From NCBI GenBank assembly GCA_900754525.1, contig CAAEDE010000031.1, forward strand, positions 1-57,004: 57,004 bases of DNA, in the 5' to 3' direction. Under the pieces are notes generated by a model that had not been told where the DNA came from, ran no database searches, and worked only from the letters and a program-made list of their open reading frames with translations. Source of the stretch: an uncultured Collinsella sp. Its GTDB lineage: Bacteria > Actinomycetota > Coriobacteriia > Coriobacteriales > Coriobacteriaceae. Every line of letters starts with the position of its first letter. The first letter of the stretch is position 1. Of this stretch, positions 42,141-51,248 are shown piece after piece. The position numbers and the translations under genes were made by a program.

Positions 42141-43420
42141 ATGGTCTTAAGAATGCTTTCCGCATCAAAGAATTGCGCGAAAAGATTCTTTTTACCATAG
42201 CTATGCTCGTCGTGTACCGCATTGGTGCGCACGTTCCTGTGCCCGGCATTCCCTTCCAGGGGATGCTGGGCCTTTTCTCGACCGATAACAATTCGGTCGC
42301 CGCAGGTGCTATGGCCCTCCTGAATCTTTTCTCTGGCGGCGCGTTGAGCTATGTGTCGGTGTTTTCGCTGGGCATCATGCCTTACATCACCAGCTCGATC
42401 ATCCTCCAGATGCTCCAGGCCGTCGTGCCTTCCCTGCATGAGCTTGCCCGCGAGGGCGAGGTCGGTCAGACCAAGATTACGCAGTATTCGCGTTACCTCA
42501 CCCTGGCTCTGGCAATCCTCAACTCCGTGGGTTACCTCTTCCTCTTTAAGAGCTTCGGCATCAGCTTTAATGGGGCCGGCGCTCCCGAGATCATCTTCGA
42601 CCTCATGATCGTCGGTACGCTCACCGCGGGCGCTATGCTGATCATGTGGATTGGTGAGCTCATCACCCAGCGCGGTATCGGCAATGGCATGTCGCTGATC
42701 ATCTTCGCGAACATCATGGCCGGTCTGCCGCAGGCCATCTTCTCCAGCACCGAGGGCAATGCCGGTGGCATCATCACCATGGTGATCATCTGCGCCATCA
42801 TCCTGCTGGTTATCCCGCTGATTGTTTTCCTTGAGCGCGGCCAGCGCCGCATCCCGGTCTCCTACGCTAAGCGCGTCGTGGGTCGTCGCATGATGGGTGG
42901 CCAGACCACCTACCTGCCCATCAAGGTCAACACCGCGGGTGTCGTGCCGATCATCTTCGCTTCGGCGCTGCTGTACTTCCCGGCTCAGATTGCTGTGTTC
43001 TTCCCCGGCATCGGCTGGATCCAGGCAGTTGCCTCTGCGCTTTCGCGCGGCTGGCTCAACTGGGTGCTTAACGTTGTCCTCATTGTGTTTTTCGCGTACT
43101 TCTACACCTCCATGGTGTTCAACCCCGATGATACGGCCGACAACCTTAAGAAGCAGGGCGGCTTTATTCCGGGCGTGCGTCCGGGTAGGGCTACCGCGGC
43201 CTACATCAAGAACGCGCTCAACAAGATTACGCTTCCCAGCGCTGTCTTTTTGGCGCTCATTGCCATCGTGCCTTCGATCATCTTCTCCTTCACGGGTAAC
43301 CAGCTGATCCAGGCATTTGGCGGCACGTCCATCCTCATCATGGTCGGCGTCGTGCTCGACACGGTCGATAAGCTCGAAGGCCAGATCAAGATGTATGATT
43401 ACGATGGATTCTTTAAATAG
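42134..43420 (+). CDS. secY: Protein translocase subunit SecY
   Basis: Central channel of the Sec translocon, 428 residues with ten hydrophobic segments, e.g. GIMPYITSSIILQMLQAV near 75 and YLPIKVNTAGVVPIIFASAL near 257. The only in-frame start is GTG at 42134, inside the last codons of rplO; the ATG at 42141 is in another frame. Ribosome-binding signal is weak (AAAGG), so coupling to rplO is likely. Confidence 0.97.
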   Translation: MLNGLKNAFRIKELREKILFTIAMLVVYRIGAHVPVPGIPFQGMLGLFSTDNNSVAAGAMALLNLFSGGALSYVSVFSLGIMPYITSSIILQMLQAVVPSLHELAREGEVGQTKITQYSRYLTLALAILNSVGYLFLFKSFGISFNGAGAPEIIFDLMIVGTLTAGAMLIMWIGELITQRGIGNGMSLIIFANIMAGLPQAIFSSTEGNAGGIITMVIICAIILLVIPLIVFLERGQRRIPVSYAKRVVGRRMMGGQTTYLPIKVNTAGVVPIIFASALLYFPAQIAVFFPGIGWIQAVASALSRGWLNWVLNVVLIVFFAYFYTSMVFNPDDTADNLKKQGGFIPGVRPGRATAAYIKNALNKITLPSAVFLALIAIVPSIIFSFTGNQLIQAFGGTSILIMVGVVLDTVDKLEGQIKMYDYDGFFK

Positions 43421-43438
43421 GCTAGAGGAGGATTGCTC

Positions 43439-44065
43439 ATGAACCTCGTATTGCTCGGAGCTCCGGGTGCCGGTAAGGGCACCGTCGCACAGGAGCTCGT
43501 CGCCGAGTTTGGCGTCGCCCACATTTCCACGGGCGACCTGCTGCGTGCTGCCGTCAAGGGTGGCACCGAGCTTGGTATTCAGGCTAAGAAGTACATGGAC
43601 GCTGGCGAGCTCGTTCCCGACCAGCTCGTGATCGACCTTGTCAAGGAGCGCCTTGCTGCCGATGACGCCCAGCAGGGCTTCATCCTCGACGGCTTCCCGC
43701 GCAACACCGCCCAGGCTGTGACGCTCGATTCCGAGCTCTCCGCCATGGGTCGCGAGATCGACTGCGCCCTTCTGGTCGATGTGGCCCCCGAGGTCATCAT
43801 CGATCGTCTGTCTTCGCGTCGCACCTGCCGCGCATGCGGTTACACCGGCACCGCTGCCGATGCTATCTGCCCCAAGTGTGGCGGCGAGATGTATCAGCGC
43901 GACGACGACAAGCCCGAGACCATCAAGAACCGTCTCGACGTCTACGAGAAGTCCACGAGCCCGCTCGTCGACTACTATCGTGGCCAGGGTCTGCTCAAGT
44001 CGGTCAACGGCGACCAGGCTCGCGAGACCGTGTACGGGGATGTCAAAGAGGCTCTCGGTCTATGA
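43439..44065 (+). CDS. adk: Adenylate kinase
   Basis: Interconverts AMP, ADP and ATP. 208 residues with P-loop LGAPGAGKGT (about 6-15), IDGFPRN-type motif LDGFPRNTAQAV near 83 and a zinc-type LID with four cysteines (CRACGYTG and CPKCGGE). AGAGGAGG with seven-base spacing fixes ATG at 43439 instead of TTG six bases earlier. Stop overlaps the map start (ATGA). Confidence 0.97.
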   Translation: MNLVLLGAPGAGKGTVAQELVAEFGVAHISTGDLLRAAVKGGTELGIQAKKYMDAGELVPDQLVIDLVKERLAADDAQQGFILDGFPRNTAQAVTLDSELSAMGREIDCALLVDVAPEVIIDRLSSRRTCRACGYTGTAADAICPKCGGEMYQRDDDKPETIKNRLDVYEKSTSPLVDYYRGQGLLKSVNGDQARETVYGDVKEALGL

Positions 44066-44850
44066 TCAAGATTAAGTCTGCAACGCAAATCGAGCAGATG
44101 AAGAAGGCAGGAGCGCTATCTAAGATGGCGCTCCGCCACGTTGGAGCCATGGTGCGTCCCGGCGTTTCGACTTTTGAGCTCGATCAGCTCGCGGAGCAGA
44201 TTATCCGCATGCATGGCGGCACCCCGGCCTTTAAGGGCTACGGCGGGTTCCCGGGGACCATTTGCGCATCGATCAACGATGCCGTGGTGCACGGTATTCC
44301 CAACCCCGACATGATCCTGCGCGATGGCGATATCATCTCCATCGATACGGGAGCCGTTGTCGACGGTTGGGTCGGTGATAACGCTTGGACGTTTTTCGTC
44401 GGCACGCCCACGTCCGAAGCCAAGGCTTTGTGCGAGATTACGCGCGATTGCCTTAAGGCTGCCATCGAGCAGGCTGTTCCCGGTAACCATATCGGGGACA
44501 TCGGCTATGCCGTTCAGTCCCTCGCTGAGTCTCACGGTTACGGCGTGCTTCGCGATTATGTGGGCCATGGCATCGGCCGCGTGATGCACGAGGACCCCAA
44601 CGTTCCTAACTATGGAAAGAAGGGGAGGGGCGTTCGCCTCCAGGCCGGCATGGTCATTGCCATCGAGCCGATGGTTACGATGGGTTCCAACCATGTGAGC
44701 ACGGGCTCCGACGGTTGGATTGTTACGACCAACGACCACCTGCCCGCCGCGCACTACGAGAACACCGTCGCCATTACCAATGACGGTCCGGTGATTCTCA
44801 CCACCGACGCGCAAGGTGCTTGGTGTTCCTTGCAGGGCGGTGAAATGTAG
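44062..44850 (+). CDS. map: Methionine aminopeptidase, type I
   Basis: Removes initiator methionine. 262 residues; metal ligands lie in SIDTGAVVDGWVGDNAWTF, VGHGIGRVMHEDPNVPNY and near the C-terminus IAIEPMVT, and a histidine in DAVVHGIPN. Starts inside the adk stop, so the two are translationally coupled. Confidence 0.97.
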   Translation: MIKIKSATQIEQMKKAGALSKMALRHVGAMVRPGVSTFELDQLAEQIIRMHGGTPAFKGYGGFPGTICASINDAVVHGIPNPDMILRDGDIISIDTGAVVDGWVGDNAWTFFVGTPTSEAKALCEITRDCLKAAIEQAVPGNHIGDIGYAVQSLAESHGYGVLRDYVGHGIGRVMHEDPNVPNYGKKGRGVRLQAGMVIAIEPMVTMGSNHVSTGSDGWIVTTNDHLPAAHYENTVAITNDGPVILTTDAQGAWCSLQGGEM

Positions 44851-44925
44851 GGCTTGCGTCAAATGCACGCCTTAACATTTCAAATGTAACAAGTTCCGCT
44901 TAGTTGTGGAGCCATTACGAAGATA

Positions 44926-44954
44926 TTACGATACGTGCATGCGTATTGTAGAAT
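44926..44954 (+). promoter_or_regulatory. Predicted promoter upstream of infA
   Basis: TTACGA (44926-44931), exactly 17 bp, TAGAAT (44949-44954). It lies in the AT-rich 143-base gap after map and could give the infA-alpha operon its own transcript. Confidence 0.55.
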
Positions 44955-44993
44955 ACTCAATCGCTGTCGTTTTCTAGAGAAAGATGATTGCTT

Positions 44994-45212
44994 GTGAAGA
45001 AGGAAGACGCAATTGAGCTTGAGGGTACGGTAAAGGAACCGTTGCCCAATGCCATGTTTAAGGTCGAGCTCGAGAACGGTCATTCGGTTCTGTGCAACAT
45101 TTCTGGCAAGATCCGAATGAATTACATCCGTATTCTCCCCGGTGACAGGGTTGTCGTGGAGCTTTCCCCGTACGACCTGACCCGCGGCCGCATCACCTAT
45201 CGCTACAAATAG
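44994..45212 (+). CDS. infA: Translation initiation factor IF-1
   Basis: 72 residues, the standard length, with single OB-fold: KKEDAIELEGTVKE, ISGKIRMNYIRILPGDRVVV and SPYDLTRGRITYRYK. Start chosen as GTG at 44994, matching family length and giving ten-base spacing from GAGAAAG; TTG at 44988 is possible. Confidence 0.96.
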   Translation: MKKEDAIELEGTVKEPLPNAMFKVELENGHSVLCNISGKIRMNYIRILPGDRVVVELSPYDLTRGRITYRYK

Positions 45213-45362
45213 CGGCACGCATACACGCACTCCATTTCCGGCTGCAGGCTTAGCTCAACCTACGGTCGGATTGTGTGTGAAGACCAGCCATAGTTTTAAA
45301 CGCCTGCGGCTGGGCGAGTAGATAATAGGGAAGTAGTTTGAGCGCTACCGAAAGGAAGAACG

Positions 45363-45476
45363 ATGAAGGTACGTCCTTCGGTCAAGAAGATGTGCGATAA
45401 GTGCAAAATCATTAGGCGCCATGGCAAGGTCCTCGTCATTTGCGAGAACCCCCGTCATAAGCAGCGTCAGGGTTAA
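45363..45476 (+). CDS. rpmJ: 50S ribosomal protein L36 (bL36)
   Basis: 37-residue protein, too short for usual ORF cut-offs: it starts MKVRPSVKKMCDKCKIIRR and ends with CENPRHKQRQG. Zinc-type cysteines and histidine (CDKC, C, H) are kept. GAAAGGAAG precedes the ATG. The 150 bases before it hold no gene but a possible long-range pairing of GCTGCAGGC with GCCTGCGGC. Confidence 0.97.
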   Translation: MKVRPSVKKMCDKCKIIRRHGKVLVICENPRHKQRQG

Positions 45477-45490
45477 GAGAGGAGACTACG

Positions 45491-45865
45491 TTGGCCCGTA
45501 TTAATGGTGTCGACCTCCCGCGTGAGAAGCGCGTTGAGATCGGTCTGACCTACATTTACGGCATCGGCCGCACCACTGCGACGAAGATTTGCGTCGAGTG
45601 CAACGTTAACGTGGATACGCGCGTTAAGGACCTCACCGAGGATGAGGTTAACGCCATCCGCGATTATATCGATAAGAACCAGATCATGGTTGAGGGCGAC
45701 CTCCGCCGTGAGCGCAACCAGAACGTCAAGCGCCTTATGGACATCGGCTGCAACCGCGGCCTTCGTCACCGCAAGGGCCTCCCGGTCCGCGGCCAGCGCA
45801 CCCACACTAACGCTCGTACCCGCAAGGGCCCGAAGCGTCAGATCGGTGCTAAGAAGAAGAAATAA
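45491..45865 (+). CDS. rpsM: 30S ribosomal protein S13 (uS13)
   Basis: 124 residues, TTG start at 45491 behind GAGAGGAG. ARINGVDLPREKRVEIGLTY, HTH-like GIGRTTATKI and the C-terminal RGLRHRKGLPVRGQRTHTNA are typical. Confidence 0.98.
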   Translation: MARINGVDLPREKRVEIGLTYIYGIGRTTATKICVECNVNVDTRVKDLTEDEVNAIRDYIDKNQIMVEGDLRRERNQNVKRLMDIGCNRGLRHRKGLPVRGQRTHTNARTRKGPKRQIGAKKKK

Positions 45866-45879
45866 GGAGCGCTAGATAG

Positions 45880-46284
45880 ATGGCTACTGCTAAGAAGAAC
45901 GTTCGCGCTGCCCGTCTGAAGCGCGCGGACCGTAAGAACATTTCCGTGGGACAGGCTCACATTCGTTCTACGTTCAACAACACGATCGTTTCGATCACCG
46001 ATCCCCAGGGCAACGTCATTTCCTGGAAGTCGGCTGGCCAGGTGGGCTTCAAGGGCTCCCGTAAGTCCACGCCGTTCGCTGCCCAGATGGCTGCCGAGGC
46101 TGCTGCCAAGCAGGCCATGGAGCACGGTATGAAGAAGGTTTCCGTCTTCGTCAAGGGTCCCGGCTCCGGTCGTGAGACCGCCATCCGCTCCCTCCAGGCC
46201 GCTGGCCTCGAGGTCTCGAGCATCCAGGACAAGACCCCCATTCCGCACAACGGCTGCCGCCCCAAGAAGCGTCGCCGCGTGTAA
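45880..46284 (+). CDS. rpsK: 30S ribosomal protein S11 (uS11)
   Basis: 134 residues with HIRSTFNNTIVSITDPQGN and the C-terminal PIPHNGCRPKKRRRV signature. TAAGGAG overlaps the end of rpsM. Confidence 0.98.
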   Translation: MATAKKNVRAARLKRADRKNISVGQAHIRSTFNNTIVSITDPQGNVISWKSAGQVGFKGSRKSTPFAAQMAAEAAAKQAMEHGMKKVSVFVKGPGSGRETAIRSLQAAGLEVSSIQDKTPIPHNGCRPKKRRRV

Positions 46285-46303
46285 CTGAAAGGATCGTATC
46301 AAT

Positions 46304-46900
46304 ATGGCAATCGACAGGACTCCTGTTCTTAAGCGCTGCCGTCAGCTCGGGATCGATCCCGCTGAGCTCGGTTACAGCAGCAAGAAGGAATCTATCCGTC
46401 AGCCCAAGCGCCGTCGCAAGGAATCTGAGTACGGCATGCAGCTGCGCGAGAAGCAGAAGGTCAAGTTCATCTATGGCGTTCTGGAGAAGCAGTTCCACGG
46501 CTACTTCAACAAGGCCCGTAAGATGAACGGCGTCACCGGTGAGAACCTCATGATCATCCTTGAGTCTCGCCTCGACAACGTCGTCTTCCGTCTTGGCTTC
46601 GCCCGCACCCGCAAAGAGGCTCGTCAGTCCGTCCGTCACGGTCACTTCACCGTGAACGGCAAGCGCGTGGACATCCCGTCCTACCGCGTCAAGGCCGGCG
46701 ACGTCGTCGCTGTCGGCGAGAAGTTCCGTGACCTCCTCCCCATCAAGGAGGCCCTGATTTCCTCCGAGCGCTTTGAGGTCCCTGGCTGGCTCGAGGTCGA
46801 TATCGAGAAGCTGTCTGGTAACGTGCTCGCTCTGCCGACGCGTGAGCAGATCAGCGGTGATATCAACGAGCAGCTCATCGTCGAGCTCTACTCTAAGTAG
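46304..46900 (+). CDS. rpsD: 30S ribosomal protein S4 (uS4)
   Basis: 198 residues with an S4 RNA-binding domain: SRLDNVVFRLGFARTRKEAR near 86-105 and VRHGHFTVNGKRVDIPSYRV. No zinc cysteines in the N-terminal arm, so it is the cysteine-free form apart from one Cys. It primes 30S assembly. Confidence 0.98.
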   Translation: MAIDRTPVLKRCRQLGIDPAELGYSSKKESIRQPKRRRKESEYGMQLREKQKVKFIYGVLEKQFHGYFNKARKMNGVTGENLMIILESRLDNVVFRLGFARTRKEARQSVRHGHFTVNGKRVDIPSYRVKAGDVVAVGEKFRDLLPIKEALISSERFEVPGWLEVDIEKLSGNVLALPTREQISGDINEQLIVELYSK

Positions 46901-46932
46901 TCCATCCGGGCTGCTGAGGCTGGAGGTAATAC

Positions 46933-47874
46933 ATGTCAGAATTCATTAGGCCTCAGGTTCAGGTCGAAGAGATCAACGAGACGTCTGCTCGTGTCTCCGT
47001 CGAGCCGCTCGAGCGTGGCTACGGCGATACGCTGGGTAACTCCCTTCGTCGCGTACTTCTGTCCTCGCTCGAGGGTGCCGCCGTCGAGGCTATTCAGATC
47101 GATGGTGCGCAGCACGAGTTCATGACCATCCCTAACATGGTCGAGGATGTCACCGACATCGTCCTGAATGTCAAGGGTCTTGTCTTCAGGGCTCTCGGCA
47201 CGACCGACGAGGCGACCGCCACCATCTCGGTTGACGGCCCCTGCGAGGTCACCGGTGCGGACTTCTTTATTCCGTCCGAGTTTGAGCTGGTCAACCCCGA
47301 GCAGCATATCGCTACGCTCACCGAGGGTGGCCATCTCACCATGAGCATGCGCATCGGCTATGGCCGCGGCTATGTCTCTGGCGAGGCCAACAAGCGCGAC
47401 AACGATCCCATCGGTGTGATCCACGTCGACTCGCTGTACTCGCCGGTTTCCCGTTGCGCCAAGCTCGTTGAGGCTTGCCGTGTCGGTCAGCACACCGACT
47501 ACGACCGCCTTGTCCTCGAGATCGAGACCAACGGCTCCATCGCTCCGCGCGACGCCGTGGTCCAGGCTGCCAATATCATCAACCAGCATATGGCTGCCTT
47601 TATGAACCTTGCCGAGACCCCCGAGGTCGAGGAGGAGGCTTCGATCTTCGCTCCCGAGGTCACCAACGACAACGCCGAGCTGGACAAGCAGATCGAGGAT
47701 CTGGACCTTTCCGTCCGTTCCTACAACTGCCTTAAGCGCGCCAGCATTCACTCGGTCCGTCAGCTCGTTGAGTTCTCGGAGAATGATCTGCTCAACATCC
47801 GTAACTTCGGTGTTAAGTCGATCGAGGAAGTGAAGGACAAGCTTGAGTCCATGGGCCTGAGCCTGAAGGCTTAA
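46933..47874 (+). CDS. rpoA: RNA polymerase subunit alpha
   Basis: 313 residues. N-terminal assembly domain with EPLERGYGDTLGNSLRRVLL near 26-45; C-terminal domain (about 245-313) with LDLSVRSYNCLKRASIHSV and NFGVKSIEEVKDKL for promoter and activator contacts. GCTGGAGGT precedes the ATG. Confidence 0.98.
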   Translation: MSEFIRPQVQVEEINETSARVSVEPLERGYGDTLGNSLRRVLLSSLEGAAVEAIQIDGAQHEFMTIPNMVEDVTDIVLNVKGLVFRALGTTDEATATISVDGPCEVTGADFFIPSEFELVNPEQHIATLTEGGHLTMSMRIGYGRGYVSGEANKRDNDPIGVIHVDSLYSPVSRCAKLVEACRVGQHTDYDRLVLEIETNGSIAPRDAVVQAANIINQHMAAFMNLAETPEVEEEASIFAPEVTNDNAELDKQIEDLDLSVRSYNCLKRASIHSVRQLVEFSENDLLNIRNFGVKSIEEVKDKLESMGLSLKA

Positions 47875-47904
47875 TGCTTCGCATATTTGAGGAGAAACTA
47901 GACC

Positions 47905-48372
47905 ATGCGTCACAACGTTAAGAAGGGCCTGAAGCTCGGCACCGATGCGAGCCACACCAAGGCCATGAAGAAGAGCCTTGCTAAGGCCCTCTTCGAGAAC
48001 GACCGCATCAAGACCACCGAGACCCGCGCTAAGGCGCTGCGTTCGGTCGTCGACCCGATCATCACCTGGGCCAAGAAGGGCGACCTGCACTCTCGTCGTC
48101 TGGCTATCGCCAAGCTCGGCGATAAGCAGCTCGTTGCCGAGATCTTCGACAAGGCTGCTCAGGGCATGTGGCAGGACCGCAACGGCGGTTACACCCGCAT
48201 CATGAAGCTCGGCAACCGCAAGGGCGACAACGCTCCCATCGTTATCATGGAGCTCGTCACCGAGCCTTGCACGCCTAAGGCCAAGAAGGCTGCTCCGGCC
48301 CCCAAGAAGGCCGCTGCTCCTAAGAAGGTCGAGGCCGTCGAGGAGGCTCCTGCTGAGGAGACCGCTGAGTAG
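47905..48372 (+). CDS. rplQ: 50S ribosomal protein L17 (bL17)
   Basis: 155 residues. The core (1-117) is typical (KLGTDASHTKAMKKSLAKAL; GGYTRIMKLGNRKGDNAP). A C-terminal tail of about 35 residues rich in Ala, Lys, Pro and Glu (PKKAAAPKKVEAVEEAPAE) extends beyond the usual end, as in other actinobacteria. A strong terminator follows. Confidence 0.97.
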   Translation: MRHNVKKGLKLGTDASHTKAMKKSLAKALFENDRIKTTETRAKALRSVVDPIITWAKKGDLHSRRLAIAKLGDKQLVAEIFDKAAQGMWQDRNGGYTRIMKLGNRKGDNAPIVIMELVTEPCTPKAKKAAPAPKKAAAPKKVEAVEEAPAEETAE

Positions 48373-48398
48373 ACATTCCGTCTGCATAGGCTATATTC

Positions 48399-48429
48399 GA
48401 GGGGTACGTTCGCGTACCCCTCTTTTTTT
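48399..48429 (+). terminator. Terminator of the alpha operon (UUCG loop)
   Basis: Perfect 10-bp stem GAGGGGTACG (48399-48408) and CGTACCCCTC (48413-48422) with a UUCG tetraloop, followed by seven T. Ends the ribosomal transcript before truA. Confidence 0.93.
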
Positions 48430-48464
48430 GTCGCGATACCGTTATTTGTTTGTTGGGAGCGCCC

Positions 48465-49289
48465 ATGACTGCGCCGTCTGATTTCAATTCGATTTCCGAG
48501 CTTGACGCCACGCTCGTATTTCGCGTGGCCTATGATGGCTCGTCGTATAGCGGATTTGCCGAGCAGCCGGGACAGACGACGGTTGCGGGTGAGCTGCGTC
48601 GAGCCATCGAGACGCTGCTTCGCCGTCCGATCGATCTGACGTGCGCGGGTCGTACCGATGCCGGCGTGCATGCCGTGGCTCAGTACATCAGCGTGCCCGT
48701 AACGGACGCTGAGCTCGCGTTTACGCGCCGTAGGTGGCTGCGGGCTATGGATGCCCTGCTGCCCAAAGATATCGCCATCAACGAGGTCTACAAGGCTCGT
48801 AAGGGCTTTTCTGCGCGCTTTGACGCGCGCTCTCGCACTTACACCTATCGCATTGCCGATCGTGATGCGCGGCCAGTGCTGTCACGCGGTGCTGTGTGGT
48901 GGCATCGCTATCCCCTCGACGTCGATGCGATGGCGGCCGCCTGCCCTGCGCTTTTGGGCGAGCAGGACTTTAAAAGCTTTTGCAAGGTTGCCTCTGCCGT
49001 GGGCAAACCTACGCACCGCTGCGTAATGCGCGCCGAGTTTGGCCATGAGGTTGCGTTTGGCGAGGACATCCTGACGTTTACCATCGAGGGCAATGCGTTT
49101 CTGCATTCGATGGTCCGTACGATCGTTGGCACGCTTGTCGAGATTGGCATGCATCGCCGTGAACCCGAGTGGATGCGCGAGGTCATCGATTCTTGCGATC
49201 GTACCGCTGCGGGCCCCACGGCTCCTGCCTGCGGCCTTACGTTTATGGGCGTGGATTACGATCCCGCCGAGCTTGTCGTGCTCGACTAG
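48465..49289 (+). CDS. truA: tRNA pseudouridine(38-40) synthase TruA
   Basis: 274 residues; modifies positions 38-40 of tRNA anticodon arms. Catalytic Asp in CAGRTDAGVHAVAQ, plus FSARFDARSRTYTYRI and FLHSMVRTIVGTL near the C-terminus. GGGAG at 48455-48459 favours ATG at 48465 over TTG at 48450. It keeps the common rplQ-truA order although a terminator separates them. Confidence 0.95.
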   Translation: MTAPSDFNSISELDATLVFRVAYDGSSYSGFAEQPGQTTVAGELRRAIETLLRRPIDLTCAGRTDAGVHAVAQYISVPVTDAELAFTRRRWLRAMDALLPKDIAINEVYKARKGFSARFDARSRTYTYRIADRDARPVLSRGAVWWHRYPLDVDAMAAACPALLGEQDFKSFCKVASAVGKPTHRCVMRAEFGHEVAFGEDILTFTIEGNAFLHSMVRTIVGTLVEIGMHRREPEWMREVIDSCDRTAAGPTAPACGLTFMGVDYDPAELVVLD

Positions 49290-49450
49290 GGGAGGGCTCG
49301 ACGCGCCGTTCGTCGGCACCTGTCATCTGTGGGCTGCGCGTGTGCAACATCTGTTCTTGGCGTGCAGTGCAACCGGTGTCTCATTGCTTTTATTGCCGGG
49401 GTGTAACATGAACGACAGTTTGATTCATTGCTGTCGAGAGGACGGATAAC

Positions 49451-50491
49451 TTGGTTCGACGTGGCTCGCATCCGCGACTTTCGGTGATCCTTGTGGTAGA
49501 AGGTTCGCCCAGCTATGCGATGCGTGCGCTCGAGAGTATCCAGAACCAAGACCTCTACGATTTGCAGATTGTCGTTGTCTGCCGCGATGCTGCGCCCGGT
49601 GTGCGCCATTCGCTTCAAGTTGCTGCCGATAGGGACATACATATTGATTTGATTGACGTCGAGGACGCGAAGCGCGGTGCTTGTCTTCGTGCCGGTTTTG
49701 CTGCCTCGCGTGGCTCTCAAATCATCGCTATGAACGCCGATGAGTGGTTTGCTCCGCAGTCCCTTTCCAAGATGGTCGATATCGCGTGCGATACCGCAGC
49801 AGACATAGTGTTCCCCACGGTGTCGCTCGACCGCTATGATGCACATCGAGAGCGCCATTCGCGCGTCTTGGATACTACTCATATTTCCATTGATAGCAAA
49901 TCTTCGATGGCGGCCGGGCTGCCTCAGTTGATTTTAGGCGGCCTAGTCGTTCAGACCTCTGGCGTGATGTACAGCCGCTCGCTGTTTGAGGCATGCCTTT
50001 TGTGCGACAAGGTGTTTCGCACAGTTGGGTTTATGGCATGTGCGCTTTCGCAGACACGATGCGTGTCCGGCTGCGGCGATGCTTGTTTCCACGCGGCGGC
50101 ACCTAAGCTTACAGATGCCTTCGATCCTACCATGTATGCCAAGGTATCCGATGACACCCGAGCGCTCGACGAGCTTGCGGACTCACTCTCGGAAGCAGAT
50201 AGCGGTGGTCGGCTCAAGCTGGCAAGCCAAAAATTCTACTTTGCCGGACTGGTCGCCTGCATCGAGAATTTGTGTCTGAGCCCGCATGGAGTGTCGTCAA
50301 TCGAGCGTTCCGCCCGCATGCGTGATATGCTCGAGGCGCCTCGAACCCGTCAGATGGTCGCCGCGCTCAAGGATAACCATCGGGGACTTGGTCTGTTGTT
50401 TGGGCCGATCGCCAGCGTCAAGCCCGCGCGCTGCGTGATGTGTACGCATCTGGCAGCTTTTCTTAACCGTACGGGCGCAAAAACCGCCTAA
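49451..50491 (+). CDS. Glycosyltransferase family 2-like protein
   Basis: 346 residues. The N-terminal 110 residues resemble a GT-A fold: LSVILVVEGSPSYAMRALES, DLQIVVVCRD and a metal-site-like AMNADEWF near 96. The rest has no recognised domain; many cysteines (CACL, CVSGCGDACFH, CVMCTHLAAF) are unusual for this family and might bind metal. It probably transfers a sugar to a cell-envelope acceptor, but this is weakly supported. The start is TTG at 49451 behind GAGAGGA. It stands alone between truA and argR. Confidence 0.6.
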   Translation: MVRRGSHPRLSVILVVEGSPSYAMRALESIQNQDLYDLQIVVVCRDAAPGVRHSLQVAADRDIHIDLIDVEDAKRGACLRAGFAASRGSQIIAMNADEWFAPQSLSKMVDIACDTAADIVFPTVSLDRYDAHRERHSRVLDTTHISIDSKSSMAAGLPQLILGGLVVQTSGVMYSRSLFEACLLCDKVFRTVGFMACALSQTRCVSGCGDACFHAAAPKLTDAFDPTMYAKVSDDTRALDELADSLSEADSGGRLKLASQKFYFAGLVACIENLCLSPHGVSSIERSARMRDMLEAPRTRQMVAALKDNHRGLGLLFGPIASVKPARCVMCTHLAAFLNRTGAKTA

Positions 50492-50497
50492 ACGGCT

Positions 50498-50535
50498 CAT
50501 TTCGAAACAAATTTGCATAGAATTGTTTCGAAATG
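50498..50535. promoter_or_regulatory. 13-bp perfect inverted repeat upstream of argR
   Basis: CATTTCGAAACAA (50498-50510) and TTGTTTCGAAATG (50523-50535) are exact reverse complements, 12 bases apart. No T-tract follows, so an operator is more likely than a terminator. A shorter CAATCA-C-TGATTG palindrome lies at 50577-50589, nearer the argR start. Confidence 0.6.
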
Positions 50536-50623
50536 CGTTCTTATACACAAAAGCCTTCAAATAGCGTTAAACTATTCAATCACTGATTGATTGTCTCCGC
50601 CATCTTTTGGAGAGAGGGTTTGT

Positions 50624-51061
50624 ATGGCTAAAAAACGCAATGGGCGCCAGGATGCCATTAGAGATATTGTGCGCAATAAGGACGTCCGCACGCAGCGCGT
50701 GCTGGTCGATGAGCTCCGCGCTATGGGCTTTGATTGCACGCAGGCGACTGTCTCTCGCGATATTGCCGATATGGGGCTGCGTAAGCTCCCTGAGGGCATC
50801 TATGTTCTGGCAGAGGACCTGCACCTGCAGCGTATGGTTTCCGAGCTCGTAACGGGCGTTCTGCGCACCGATAATCTGGTTATGATTAAGGCTCAGCCTG
50901 GCACGGCTTCCGGCATCGCCGCCGCCGTTGATGCGGCAGAGCTGCCCGATGTGCTTGGCTCGCTTGCCGGCAACGATACGATTTTGGTTATTGCCCAGAC
51001 GGCCGAGGACGGCGAGCGTCTTGAGGCGCTGATCAATAAGCTGAGCAATTCTCGCAAGTAG
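50624..51061 (+). CDS. argR: Arginine repressor
   Basis: 145 residues. An N-terminal winged helix (about 1-70) contains TQATVSRDIADMGLRK; the C-terminal arginine-binding/trimerisation domain has VMIKAQPGTASGIAAAVD near 87 and LAGNDTILVIAQ. The ATG at 50624 fits family length and follows GAGAGAGGG; an in-frame start 11 codons earlier is less likely. No arginine biosynthesis gene adjoins it, so it acts in trans, and probably on itself through the palindromes upstream. Confidence 0.95.
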   Translation: MAKKRNGRQDAIRDIVRNKDVRTQRVLVDELRAMGFDCTQATVSRDIADMGLRKLPEGIYVLAEDLHLQRMVSELVTGVLRTDNLVMIKAQPGTASGIAAAVDAAELPDVLGSLAGNDTILVIAQTAEDGERLEALINKLSNSRK

Positions 51062-51111
51062 GCGTGCGGGTCGTGCGCTCGGCACTGCGTGCGCTGACAT
51101 AGTGGCTGTAA

Positions 51112-51144
51112 GGGGTATCGACGTTGGTCGGTACCCCCTTTTTT
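51112..51144 (+). terminator. Terminator of argR
   Basis: GGGGTA-t-CGAC / GTCG-g-TACCCC stem (51112-51122 with 51127-51137) then TTTTTT at 51139-51144. Confidence 0.85.
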
Positions 51145-51180
51145 GTCTGCCGGTATAAAGACCGCCCATCAGGTCGCTTT

Positions 51181-51223
51181 AAACTAAAAGGCCCCGAGCA
51201 CATTAATAAGCTGCTCGGGGGCC
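51181..51223 (-). terminator. Terminator of the penicillin-binding protein gene
   Basis: 11-bp stem GGCCCCGAGCA (51190-51200) with TGCTCGGGG(G)CC (51212-51223); on the minus strand TTTTAGTTT follows. It lies 26 bases after the stop of the PBP gene. Confidence 0.82.
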
Positions 51224-51248
51224 CTGTTGTTTATGGCTGGATGAATTT

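Noticed and set aside
45213..45362. Riboswitch or leader between infA and rpmJ
   Set aside because: Only a possible long-range pairing is visible and no known motif fits.
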